Source: Rhodobacterales bacterium (GTDB lineage: Bacteria > Pseudomonadota > Alphaproteobacteria > Rhodobacterales > Rhodobacteraceae). From it: a DNA stretch of 64,000 bases. The position numbers and the translations under genes were made by a program. The number at the start of each line of letters is the position of its first letter. Position 1 is the stretch's first letter. The stretch lies in contig QKJR01000079.1 in assembly GCA_003249215.1 (NCBI GenBank), positions 1 through 64,000 of the forward strand, written 5' to 3'. Below, piece after piece: positions 25,334-33,229 of the stretch. The notes under the pieces are model-generated. The model had not been told where the DNA came from. It ran no database searches and saw nothing but the letters and a program-made list of their open reading frames with translations.

Positions 25334-26704
25334 ATGACCCTGATGTCGAACGACCTGCGCCATGCCACCGAGGCCGACCGCGCCCATGTCTGGCACCACC
25401 TGCTGCAACACAAATCGCTCGAGACGAACGATCCCCGGATCATCGTCAAGGGGGCGGGCATTCGCATCTGGGACCAGCACGGGGCCGAATTCATCGACGC
25501 CGTCTCGGGCGGGGTCTGGACCGTCAACGTCGGCTATGGCCGCGAGAGCATCGCGAATGCGATCCGCGACCAGCTGATCGAGCTGCCCTATTGGGCGGGC
25601 AGCGGCGGCACCATTCCCGGCGCGCTGTTCTCGGAACGGCTGCTGAGCAAGATGCCGGGCATGAGCCGGGTCTATTACGCCAACTCCGGCTCGGAGGCCA
25701 ACGAGAAGGTCTTCAAGATGGTGCGCCAGATCTCGGCGCGGCTGCATGGCGGCAAGAAATGGAAGATCCTCTACCGCGAGCGCGACTACCACGGCGCCAC
25801 GATCGGCACGCTGGCGGCCTGCGGTCAGGAAGAGCGCGCGCTGCAATACGGGCCCTATCCGGACGGGTTCGTCGCCGTGCCGCATTGCCTCGAATATCGC
25901 GCGCAATGGGATGTCGAGAATTATGGCGAGCGGGCCGCGGATGCGATCGAGGAGGTGATCCTGCGCGAGGGCCCCGATACCGTGGGTCTGCTGTGCCTCG
26001 AGCCCGTCACCGCGGGCGGCGGGGTGATCGTGCCGCCGAAGGGCTATTGGGAGCGGGTGCAGGAGATCTGCAAGAAATACGATATCTTGCTGCATATCGA
26101 CGAGGTGGTCTGCGGGATGGGCCGCACCGGCACGTGGTTTGGCTATCAGAATTACGGGATCAAGCCGGATTTCGTGACCATGGCGAAGGGCGTCGCCTCG
26201 GGCTATGCGGCGATTTCGTGCTGCGTCACCACCGAGGCGGTCTTCGAGCAGTTCAAGGATGCCTCGGACCGGCTGAGCTATTTCCGCGACATCTCGACTT
26301 TCGGTGGCTGCACGGCGGGTCCGGCGGCGGCGCTGGAAAACATGCGGATCATCGAGGATGAGGGGCTGCTGGACAACACCCTCGCGATGGGCGCGCGGAT
26401 CATGGCGAACCTTCAGGCGCTGAAGGACAAGCACAAGGTGATCGGCGACGTGCGCGGGGCGGGGCTGTTCGCGGGGGCCGAGCTCGTGGCCGATCGCGCC
26501 ACCAAGGAGCCTGCGGCCGAGGCCGAGGTCGCCCGCGTGGTGGCCGAAGGCGCGAAACGCGGCGTGATGTTCGGGATGACGAACCGCTCGCTCACCGGGT
26601 TCAACAACACGCTGTGCTTCAGCCCGGCGCTGATCGCCACGGCCGACGACATCGACGCGATCACCGAGGCCGTCGACGGCGCGCTGACCGCGGTCTTCGG
26701 ATAA
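25334..26704 (+). CDS. tpa: Taurine-pyruvate aminotransferase
   Basis: A 456-residue class III aminotransferase starting at ATG 25334 (AAAGGA 8 nt upstream). It matches the Tpa family along its length: ATEADRAHVWHHLLQHKSLE, AVSGGVWTVNVGYGRE, MSRVYYANSGSEANEKVFK, RDYHGATIGTLAACGQ, LLHIDEVVCGMGRTGTWFG (~D256) and the PLP lysine in VTMAKGVASGYAAI (~K285), then YFRDISTFGGCTAGPAAALE. The enzyme converts taurine and pyruvate to sulfoacetaldehyde and alanine in the cytoplasm. No tauABC, sulfoacetaldehyde acetyltransferase (xsc) or pta gene lies nearby, and the adjacent regulator is XRE-cupin rather than TauR. Confidence 0.9.
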   Translation: MTLMSNDLRHATEADRAHVWHHLLQHKSLETNDPRIIVKGAGIRIWDQHGAEFIDAVSGGVWTVNVGYGRESIANAIRDQLIELPYWAGSGGTIPGALFSERLLSKMPGMSRVYYANSGSEANEKVFKMVRQISARLHGGKKWKILYRERDYHGATIGTLAACGQEERALQYGPYPDGFVAVPHCLEYRAQWDVENYGERAADAIEEVILREGPDTVGLLCLEPVTAGGGVIVPPKGYWERVQEICKKYDILLHIDEVVCGMGRTGTWFGYQNYGIKPDFVTMAKGVASGYAAISCCVTTEAVFEQFKDASDRLSYFRDISTFGGCTAGPAAALENMRIIEDEGLLDNTLAMGARIMANLQALKDKHKVIGDVRGAGLFAGAELVADRATKEPAAEAEVARVVAEGAKRGVMFGMTNRSLTGFNNTLCFSPALIATADDIDAITEAVDGALTAVFG

Positions 26705-26711
26705 GTCAGGG

Positions 26712-26750
26712 CCCGCACCGGACGGCCTCGGCCCGGCCGTCCGGTGCGGG
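26712..26750. terminator. Strong bidirectional stem-loop
   Basis: CCCGCACCGGACGGCC (26712-26727) and GGCCGTCCGGTGCGGG (26735-26750) form a perfect 16-bp stem with a 7-nt loop. It lies 8 bp after the tpa stop and between tpa and the convergent LysR gene. There is little T-tract, as is common for high-GC terminators. Confidence 0.8.
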
Positions 26751-26824
26751 CGACGTTCCGTCCGTTGCGGCGGATCATGCGGGCAGGTGCGGCGCGCCTC
26801 GTCCCGTCGCGGCGGCCCCCCGCC

Positions 26825-27784
26825 TCACATGGGCAAGTCACGCCCCGGGCGATGAGCGGGTGCCGTGTCCGCGGCTCCCGCGCCGCTGCTGCCGCCTTGC
26901 CGGCCGATGGTCTCGATCAGGTGGTCGATGAAGACGCGCACCTTCACCGACAGGTATTTTCGGCTGAGGTAGACGGCGTAGAGGTTGAATTCACCCATGC
27001 TCCAGCCCGGCAGGATCGGGACCAGCGCCCCGCGCGCGATGTCGCCGGCGACGATGAAATCCGGTTGCCCGATAATGCCGCCTCCGGCCAGCGCAAGCTG
27101 GCGCAACAGATCGCCGTTGGTCGCGTGGATGCGGGGACTGACGCGCACGGCCGTCTCGGTGCCTGAGGTGTCTTGCAGCACCCAGGTGTCGCCCGAGGAC
27201 AGGTAAGAATAGCTCAATACCTGATGATCCGACAGCTCTTGCGGCGTTGCGGGTGTTCCATGGCTTGCCAGATAAGAGGGCGCCGCGCAGAGGATCATCT
27301 CGATCGGTGCGATCTTGCGCGCGATCAGTGTCTGACCGGGGGTGCGGGCGATGCGCAGCGCGACATCCATCCCGTCGTGCACCAGATCCACGACCCGGTC
27401 GGTCAGGTCGATATCCAACCGCAGTTTCGGATAGCGCTCGCGAAAGGCGGGCAGAAGCGGCGCGAGCGTGTGGACGCCGAAGGAGAGCGGCGCGCTGATC
27501 CGCAACACACCCGAGGGCGCGGCGGTGTGCTGGCCGACAACGGCCTCCATCTCGCCGAGATCGTCGAGGATCTGCTGCGCACGCTCGTAAAGCGCCTGCC
27601 CCGGCTCGGTAAGCGACAACCGTCGAGTGGTGCGGTGCAGAAGGCGCACCCCGAAGTGATCTTCTAGCGCCGCCACCTGCCGCGAGATCGCAGCGTTCGA
27701 CGTGTCGAGCTTATCCGCCGCCGCGATGAAACTACCACCATCGACGACCGTCACAAAGGTTTGCATCGCGCGAACAAGGTCCAT
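26825..27784 (-). CDS. LysR-family transcriptional regulator
   Basis: A 319-residue LysR protein of the group with short N-terminus MDLVRAMQTFVTVVDGGSFI; HTH FIAAADKLDTSNAAISRQVA and RRLSLTEPGQALYERAQQIL. The effector domain includes LVHDGMDVALRIARTPGQTL, a signature of the AaeR/DsdC-like CrgA group. The C-terminus has a low-complexity Gly/Ala/Pro tail. It is divergent from the secreted SnoaL-like protein gene at 27943, which is the most likely target. Confidence 0.9.
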   Translation of the reverse strand: MDLVRAMQTFVTVVDGGSFIAAADKLDTSNAAISRQVAALEDHFGVRLLHRTTRRLSLTEPGQALYERAQQILDDLGEMEAVVGQHTAAPSGVLRISAPLSFGVHTLAPLLPAFRERYPKLRLDIDLTDRVVDLVHDGMDVALRIARTPGQTLIARKIAPIEMILCAAPSYLASHGTPATPQELSDHQVLSYSYLSSGDTWVLQDTSGTETAVRVSPRIHATNGDLLRQLALAGGGIIGQPDFIVAGDIARGALVPILPGWSMGEFNLYAVYLSRKYLSVKVRVFIDHLIETIGRQGGSSGAGAADTAPAHRPGRDLPM

Positions 27785-27942
27785 GATCGGCCCAGATTAT
27801 TACACTTATCGTAATAGAATGGCGCGATCAGCCCCATTTTTCCAGTGATTATCTCGAGGTATCTTCATCAGGCAAACAATCGCGATCGGGCCCAAACGGG
27901 ATGTTCCCGGCAAGATCGCCTCTCAAACGAAGGAAGAAGACG

Positions 27943-28515
27943 ATGACGATTTTCAAATCCCTGCTGGCCGCCACCGCGATTGGTCTGTCGCTTGGCACCA
28001 CCGCTTTTGCCGAGCAGTCGACCGCCGACAAGGCAATCCCGGCGCTGATGGAAGAGCTCGCGAAATACCAGAACGCCGAGGCCACCACGCAAAAGAACCT
28101 CGACACCTTCGATACGCTCGACTTCGACGTCTACACCCACCAGAAATGGGACCGTCTGCATGAAAGCCATGCGCAGGACATCCTCGTCCATTATCCCGAT
28201 GGCAGCACGACCAAGGGCCTCGACGCGCATATCGACGCGCTCAAGCCGATGTTCGTCTTCGCGCCCGATACCCGCATCGAGACCCACCCGGTGAAGTTCG
28301 GTTCGGGCGAATGGACCGGCGTGATCGGCGTGCTGGAAGGCACGTTCTCCCAGCCGATGCCGATCGGCGACGGCAAGACGGTGGATCCGACGGGCAAGGC
28401 CTTCAAGCTGACGATGGCGACGCTCGGCCACTGGACCAAGGATGGCGTCATGGATGAGGAATATCTGTTCTGGGACAACCTCGATTTCATGAAGCAGATC
28501 GGCCTCGCCCAATAA
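27943..28515 (+). CDS. Secreted SnoaL/NTF2-like ester cyclase-family protein
   Basis: A 190-residue protein; start ATG 27943 follows AAGGAAGAAG at a suitable distance and opens a signal peptide MTIFKSLLAATAIGLSLGTT ending ..AFA. The mature protein resembles the SnoaL-like/NTF2 fold: KWDRLHESHAQDILVHYPDG, then KAFKLTMATLGHWTKDGVMD and the family-typical end DEEYLFWDNLDFMKQIGL. Members of this fold serve as small enzymes or ligand-binding proteins, and the substrate cannot be inferred. The periplasmic location is less usual for the family. It is a single-gene unit, with a LysR gene divergent upstream and a terminator downstream. Confidence 0.8.
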   Translation: MTIFKSLLAATAIGLSLGTTAFAEQSTADKAIPALMEELAKYQNAEATTQKNLDTFDTLDFDVYTHQKWDRLHESHAQDILVHYPDGSTTKGLDAHIDALKPMFVFAPDTRIETHPVKFGSGEWTGVIGVLEGTFSQPMPIGDGKTVDPTGKAFKLTMATLGHWTKDGVMDEEYLFWDNLDFMKQIGLAQ

Positions 28516-28537
28516 GCGGACGCCATGCGTCATGACT

Positions 28538-28568
28538 GGCCCGCGCGCGCCCTTGACGCGCGCGGGCC
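28538..28568. terminator. Bidirectional terminator after the SnoaL-like gene
   Basis: GGCCCGCGCGCG (28538-28549) pairs perfectly with CGCGCGCGGGCC (28557-28568), a 12-bp stem with a 7-nt loop, followed by TTGTCCTTT. It lies between the convergent SnoaL-like gene and the TAXI permease gene. Confidence 0.75.
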
Positions 28569-28637
28569 TTGTCCTTTGGGCGATGTCCGGCGGGCGGCGC
28601 GATCCGAGATCTCGGCGCCGCTCTCGACGATCGCCCC

Positions 28638-30722
28638 TCAGGCCGGGGCGCCGCCGCGCCGCTCGCTCAGCAATTGCCGCAGCGCGATCGGCGCGACGAG
28701 CAACAGACCGATCACCGTCGCGATCAGGTTCGGAGCCACCAGCAGCAGCGCCGCGAAGACCAGAACGATCCGCTCGAACCAGTAGAGCGGCGCGAAGAGC
28801 CAGCTCGACACCGCCGAGGCCAGCACCCAGATCCCGAGTGCAGCCCCACTGAAGGCGAGCGCGAAGGCCTCCCAGGTGAAGCCGTCGGTTACCAGCAGGA
28901 GCGCGGGCTGGAAGGCGAAAACGAAGGGCACCAGCGCCTTGCCCATGCTCAGCCGGAAGGCGGTATTGCCCGCCTTGAATGCGTTCGCCCCCGCGATCCC
29001 CGCACCCGCATAGGCTGCCATCGCCACCGGCGGCGTCACATCCGCAAGCACCCCGTAGTAGAAGACGAAGTAATGCGCGACCATCTGCTGCACGCCCAGC
29101 ATCCCGAGGATCGGGGCCGCCACCGCCACCATGATGATGTAGTTCGCCGTCGTCGGAATGCCGCAACCCATCAGGATGCAGACCACCGCCGTCAGCACCA
29201 GCGTGAAGAGCAGCGTCAGCGAGGGCACCGTCATCAGCTCGAAGGGCAGGAAGGTCAGCATGTCATGCAGCGACACGGCCCAGCCCTGTGCGATGCTGGT
29301 CACCATATAGGCGATCTTGAAGCCGACCCCGGTCAGGGTGACGACGCCGATCACCACACCCACGAGCGCCGCGGCCGCGGTGACCGAGAGCGACTGCTTG
29401 GCGCCGAGGATGAAGCCCTCGAACACGCCCTGCGCCGTCGCCCCGAGGCCCTTGGCAAGGCCCGAGCCCTGGATCTGCTGGATCGCCAGCACGACGATGC
29501 AGGCGCTGATCGACCAGAAGGCGGCGGAGAAGGGGGTGCGCCCCGAGAGCAGCACTGCCACCAGAATGGCCAGCGGCACCACCGAGAGCCAGCCGGCCTT
29601 GAGCACCTTCCAGGCGTTCGGCAGCTCGGCCGGCGAGAGCCCGCGCAGCCCCAGCCGGCGCGCCTCGAGATGGACCTGCACCAGAACGCCGAAGAAATGC
29701 ATGAAGGCCGGCACCAGCGCCGCGGTCAGGATCGTGGTCAGCGGCACGCCCAGATATTCGATCATCAGGAAGGCGACGGCCCCCATGACCGGCGGCGTGA
29801 TCTGCCCGCCGGTCGAGGCGGCGGCCTCGACGGCGGCGGCGAAATGGCGCGGATAGCCGATGCGGATCATCGCCGGAATGGTCAGCGCGCCGGTGGTCAC
29901 CGTATTCGCGATCGACGAGCCCGAGATCGAGCCCAGAAGCGCCGAGGACAGCACCGAGACCTTGGCCGGCCCGCCCGCATAGCGCCCGGCCAGCGCCGAG
30001 GCGATGTCGATGAAGAGTTGCCCCAGACCGATCCGCGTCGCCATCACGCCAAACAGCACGAAGTGGAAGACATAGGTCGCGATGACGCCAAGCGCGGTGC
30101 CATAGATCCCCTGCGAGGTCAGATAGAGGTGGTTGACGATATTCGACCAGCTCGCGCCCGGATGCACGAGGATCCCCGGCATCGACTTGCCGAAATAGGC
30201 GTAGGCAATGAACAGGATCGCGATCACCGGCAGCGGCCAGCCCATCGAGCGGCGCACCGCCTCGAGCAGCACCACGATCAGGATCGTGCCCATGATCACG
30301 TCAATGGGCAGCGGGTTGCCGACGCGAAACGCCAGTTCGCTATAGATCCACGGCACGTAGAGCGCGCTCACCACCCCGGCGATTGCGAGGCCCCATTCCA
30401 GAAGCGGCAGGCCGAAGGGCGCGCGCCAGCTCGGGGGGATCTGCTTCTTGCCGAAGGCCGAGAAGCTCAGGAACACCAGCAGCAGCGTGACGCCCAGATG
30501 CAGGCCGCGGTGCACCGTCGCCTGCGGAATGCCGAAACCGGCGGTGTAATAGTGATAGCAGGACAGCAGGAACAGGATCAGGGCCGAGGCGATGGTCAGC
30601 GGCCAGACCAGCACGCGAAACCTCAGTTCGGGGTCGAATTCCTCTTCGATGGCCTGCAGCTCGTCGGCTGTCAGATGGCGGATGTCCTCGCCGTCGCCCG
30701 GCTTGCTGCGCTCGTCGCTCAT
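28638..30722 (-). CDS. TAXI-family TRAP transporter fused permease (DctQM-type)
   Basis: A 694-residue inner-membrane protein in which the small and large permease domains are fused. The hydrophilic N-terminus (~40 residues) is followed by ~18 hydrophobic segments. Signature regions are LLGSISGSSIANTVTTGALT, AAVEAAASTGGQITPPVMGA, GCGIPTTANYIIMVAVAAPI and YGVLADVTPPVAMAAYAGAG, all diagnostic of the 4TM-12TM TAXI family. It is downstream of the binding-protein gene (30817-31821) on the same strand, separated by a hairpin. TAXI systems import organic acids or amino acids such as glutamate and alpha-ketoglutarate; the substrate here is unknown. Confidence 0.93.
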   Translation of the reverse strand: MSDERSKPGDGEDIRHLTADELQAIEEEFDPELRFRVLVWPLTIASALILFLLSCYHYYTAGFGIPQATVHRGLHLGVTLLLVFLSFSAFGKKQIPPSWRAPFGLPLLEWGLAIAGVVSALYVPWIYSELAFRVGNPLPIDVIMGTILIVVLLEAVRRSMGWPLPVIAILFIAYAYFGKSMPGILVHPGASWSNIVNHLYLTSQGIYGTALGVIATYVFHFVLFGVMATRIGLGQLFIDIASALAGRYAGGPAKVSVLSSALLGSISGSSIANTVTTGALTIPAMIRIGYPRHFAAAVEAAASTGGQITPPVMGAVAFLMIEYLGVPLTTILTAALVPAFMHFFGVLVQVHLEARRLGLRGLSPAELPNAWKVLKAGWLSVVPLAILVAVLLSGRTPFSAAFWSISACIVVLAIQQIQGSGLAKGLGATAQGVFEGFILGAKQSLSVTAAAALVGVVIGVVTLTGVGFKIAYMVTSIAQGWAVSLHDMLTFLPFELMTVPSLTLLFTLVLTAVVCILMGCGIPTTANYIIMVAVAAPILGMLGVQQMVAHYFVFYYGVLADVTPPVAMAAYAGAGIAGANAFKAGNTAFRLSMGKALVPFVFAFQPALLLVTDGFTWEAFALAFSGAALGIWVLASAVSSWLFAPLYWFERIVLVFAALLLVAPNLIATVIGLLLVAPIALRQLLSERRGGAPA

Positions 30723-30753
30723 TCACGACACTCCTGTCCCTTTGGATGACGAA

Positions 30754-30779
30754 GGGGGCCGCGATGGTGCGCAGCCCCC
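30754..30779 (-). terminator. Intercistronic stem-loop between TAXI binding protein and permease
   Basis: GGGGGCCGCG (30754-30763) and CGCAGCCCCC (30770-30779) form a 10-bp stem with one mismatch position (G-U in the minus-strand RNA) and a 6-nt loop. Located after the binding-protein stop, it may act as a partial terminator that leaves the permease at lower expression. Confidence 0.55.
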
Positions 30780-30816
30780 TGAACTCCGGTTTCGGCCTCG
30801 GCCGGCACCGAAACGC

Positions 30817-31821
30817 TTATTTCAGCAGGCCGGCTTCCTTGTAGAACTTCTCGGCGCCCGGATGCAGCGGGATCCCGATGCCGTTCAGCGCGGTTTCCTT
30901 GGTGATCATCTTGCCCTTGGCATGGCCCGCGTCGAGCTGCTTGCGGGTGTTGTCGTTCCACAGCGCCTTGGTGATCTCGTAGATCAGCTCTTCGGGCTGA
31001 TCGGCGCTGGTCACCCATTGGGCGCCGACCGACAGCGTCTGGACGTCGTCGGCATTGCCCTCATAGGTGCCGCCCGGAATGACGTCGGGGGCGAAGAACT
31101 TGAAGTCTTCGCAGATCTTCGGCGCTTCCTCGCAGCTGATCGGGATCAGCTTGACCGCGTGCTGGCTGGCGAGTTCCGAAACCGCGCCCGCCGGATAGCC
31201 GCCGACGAAGAAGAACGCATCCATCGCGCCGTCGCGCATCCGGTCGGCCGCCTGATCGGGCTTGAGGAATTCCGGCTGGATGTCGGCCTCGGTCAGGCCA
31301 TAGCCGCCAAGGATGATCTTGGCGTCAACGAGCGTGCCCGAGCCGGGCTCGTCCATCGAGACGCGCTTGCCCTTGAGATCGGCGACGCTCGAGATGCCCG
31401 AATCGGCGCTGGTGATCAGGTGAATGCTCTCGGGATAGAGGTTAGCGATCGCGCGCAGCTTGTCGACCGCGGGCTTGCCTTCCCAGATCCCGGTGCCGGT
31501 ATAGGCCCAGCTCGCCACGTCCGATTGCGAGAAGCCCGACTCGAGCGAGCCGCCGGCGATCGCGTTGACGTTGGCGACCGAGCCGTTGGCCGAGAGCGCC
31601 GAGGCGATCAGCCCGGGCACGCCGCAGGAGCCGCCCTGATCACAGGGGCGCGAGCCGGGCGGGTTCGAGATCGCATTCGCCAGAAGCCCGCCGATCGGGT
31701 AGTAGGTGCCCGCCGTGCCCCCGGTGCCGATCCGGAAGAACGACATCTCCTGCGCGCCCGCGGCCGAAGCGGCCAGGCCGCAGGCAAGCGCGATACCGGT
31801 GAAAATCTTGGTGTGCTTCAT
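30817..31821 (-). CDS. TAXI-family TRAP solute-binding protein
   Basis: A 334-residue periplasmic protein; start ATG 31821 preceded by GGAGGCGGAGAG. Signal peptide MKHTKIFTGIALACGLAASA (..AGA|QEM). The mature N-terminus FFRIGTGGTAGTYYPIGGLL is the TAXI signature. LKGKRVSMDEPGSGTLVDAK and the C-terminal GIPLHPGAEKFYKEAGLLK are also family-typical. A Cys pair in a glycine-rich insertion (PCDQGGSCGVPG) and CEEAPKICEDF suggest disulfides. It lacks the DctP fold and partners the fused permease at 28638. Confidence 0.93.
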   Translation of the reverse strand: MKHTKIFTGIALACGLAASAAGAQEMSFFRIGTGGTAGTYYPIGGLLANAISNPPGSRPCDQGGSCGVPGLIASALSANGSVANVNAIAGGSLESGFSQSDVASWAYTGTGIWEGKPAVDKLRAIANLYPESIHLITSADSGISSVADLKGKRVSMDEPGSGTLVDAKIILGGYGLTEADIQPEFLKPDQAADRMRDGAMDAFFFVGGYPAGAVSELASQHAVKLIPISCEEAPKICEDFKFFAPDVIPGGTYEGNADDVQTLSVGAQWVTSADQPEELIYEITKALWNDNTRKQLDAGHAKGKMITKETALNGIGIPLHPGAEKFYKEAGLLK

Positions 31822-31845
31822 GAGAACTCTCCGCCTCCAGAACGT

Positions 31846-31861
31846 TAACTGCCAATAGTTA
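31846..31861. promoter_or_regulatory. Small dyad upstream of TAXI operon
   Basis: TAACT (31846-31850) and AGTTA (31857-31861) form a perfect 5-bp inverted repeat around GCCAAT, extended on both sides as CGT/ACG with one base offset. It is AT-rich within GC-rich surroundings, 25-40 bp upstream of the binding-protein start. It could be an operator or part of the promoter. Confidence 0.3.
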
Positions 31862-32031
31862 CGCCCATCCGGCGCGAGATCACAAGGCGGCTCTTTGCCA
31901 AACCGGCCGGGGAAGTGTCCCCAGCGCTTGTGGTGGCTGCGGCGGTCAACCTCCACGGGTATGGGGGCACCCGCCTGCGCCGCAGAGGCCGGGGGCCGTG
32001 CCCGGACCCGGTCGGGCGAGGGCGTCGCGGC

Positions 32032-33030
32032 TCAGCAATAGCGCTCGGGGCCTTGCCATTGCTCGTCGGAATAGCGGTCGCCATGGGCCCAGCCGAGGGG
32101 AAGTGCGGCCTCGATCCGGGCAAGATCCTCGGGGCTGAGGCGCAGATCCGCGCCCGCCACGCAGTCGCGCAAATGGGCGACCGAGCGTGTCCCGGGGATC
32201 GGGATCACGTGGGGCCCGCGCGCGAGCAGCCAGGCATTGGCGAGCGCCGCGGCCGTGGTGCCCATCTCGGCCGCGAGCGCGCGAAATCCCTGCATCATTC
32301 GCAGATTCTCGGACAGGTTCGGCTCCATGAAGCGCGGATTGCTGCGCAAAAAGGGCAGATCGGCGATCCGCTCGCGCGGGATCGGCGCATCGGTGAGCAA
32401 GGACCGCCCGACCGGCGAAAAGGCGACCATCGCCACACCGAGCTCGGCGCAGGCCTGCACCAGCCCGAGTTCCGGCGCGCGGGTCGAGAGCGAATATTCC
32501 GACTGCACCGCCGCCACCGGAAATTCGGTCATTGCGCGCCGCAGGGTCGCGGGCGCGATCTCGGAAAGGCCGATCGCCTTGGCCTTGCCCTTCTCGACCA
32601 GCCGCCCGAGATTGCCCGCCAGCTCCTCGGGCGGATAGCCCGGCGCGCGGCGATGCGCATAGAACAGATCGACGCAGTCGAGCCCGAGCCGCTGCAGCGA
32701 CTTGTCGAGCTCGGCCTCGAGATGGGCTGCCGAATTGTCGAAGGCGCGCTTGCCCTCGGCATCGGTGGTGATCGTCGCCTTGGTTGCGATCACGAAATCC
32801 GCGCGCGCGCCCGGATCGGCCTTCAGATAGGTCCCGATCGCGGTTTCGGATTTGCCCATGCCGTAGATGTTGGCGCTGTCGATATAGGTCACGCCCAGAT
32901 CGCGGCAGGCGTCGAGGATGGCATGGCTCTCGACCTCGTTCGTCGGGCCATACATGTCGGAAAACGACATCGCCCCATAGCCGATCGCGCCGATCTCCGG
33001 GCCGTTCTTTCCAAGTTTGCGTCGTTCCAT
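32032..33030 (-). CDS. Aldo/keto reductase
   Basis: A 332-residue AKR of the YakC/AKR13-like type: MERRKLGKNGPEIGAIGYGA, catalytic tetrad D51 and Y56 in YIDSANIYGMGKSE, K84 in FVIATKA, H126 in LFYAHRR, and NADPH-binding HVIPIPGTRSVAHLRDC. It reduces aldehydes or ketones with NADPH; the physiological substrate is unknown. It is on the same strand as the TAXI operon but 210 bp upstream of it, so a separate unit is more likely. Confidence 0.9.
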   Translation of the reverse strand: MERRKLGKNGPEIGAIGYGAMSFSDMYGPTNEVESHAILDACRDLGVTYIDSANIYGMGKSETAIGTYLKADPGARADFVIATKATITTDAEGKRAFDNSAAHLEAELDKSLQRLGLDCVDLFYAHRRAPGYPPEELAGNLGRLVEKGKAKAIGLSEIAPATLRRAMTEFPVAAVQSEYSLSTRAPELGLVQACAELGVAMVAFSPVGRSLLTDAPIPRERIADLPFLRSNPRFMEPNLSENLRMMQGFRALAAEMGTTAAALANAWLLARGPHVIPIPGTRSVAHLRDCVAGADLRLSPEDLARIEAALPLGWAHGDRYSDEQWQGPERYC

Positions 33031-33229
33031 CGTCGTCCCTCGATCTTGCGGCCCCGATCTCGCGGCCCTCGTGCTTCGGGTGTCAGGGTAGGGGGCGCGC
33101 CGGCATGTTCAATGACAATATGCACACCGCCGCGGATCCGCGTGACCCGAACCGGGGAGATGGGGACAAACTCGCACTTGATTGCCACCGGCGCCTCGAT
33201 AAAGAGAGTATATTTCCAAGAGTGGCCGC

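Noticed and set aside
29317-30722. Plus-strand reading frames opposite the first TAXI permease
   Set aside because: Asp/His/Arg-rich antisense shadows of a membrane protein gene, with no start signals or domains.
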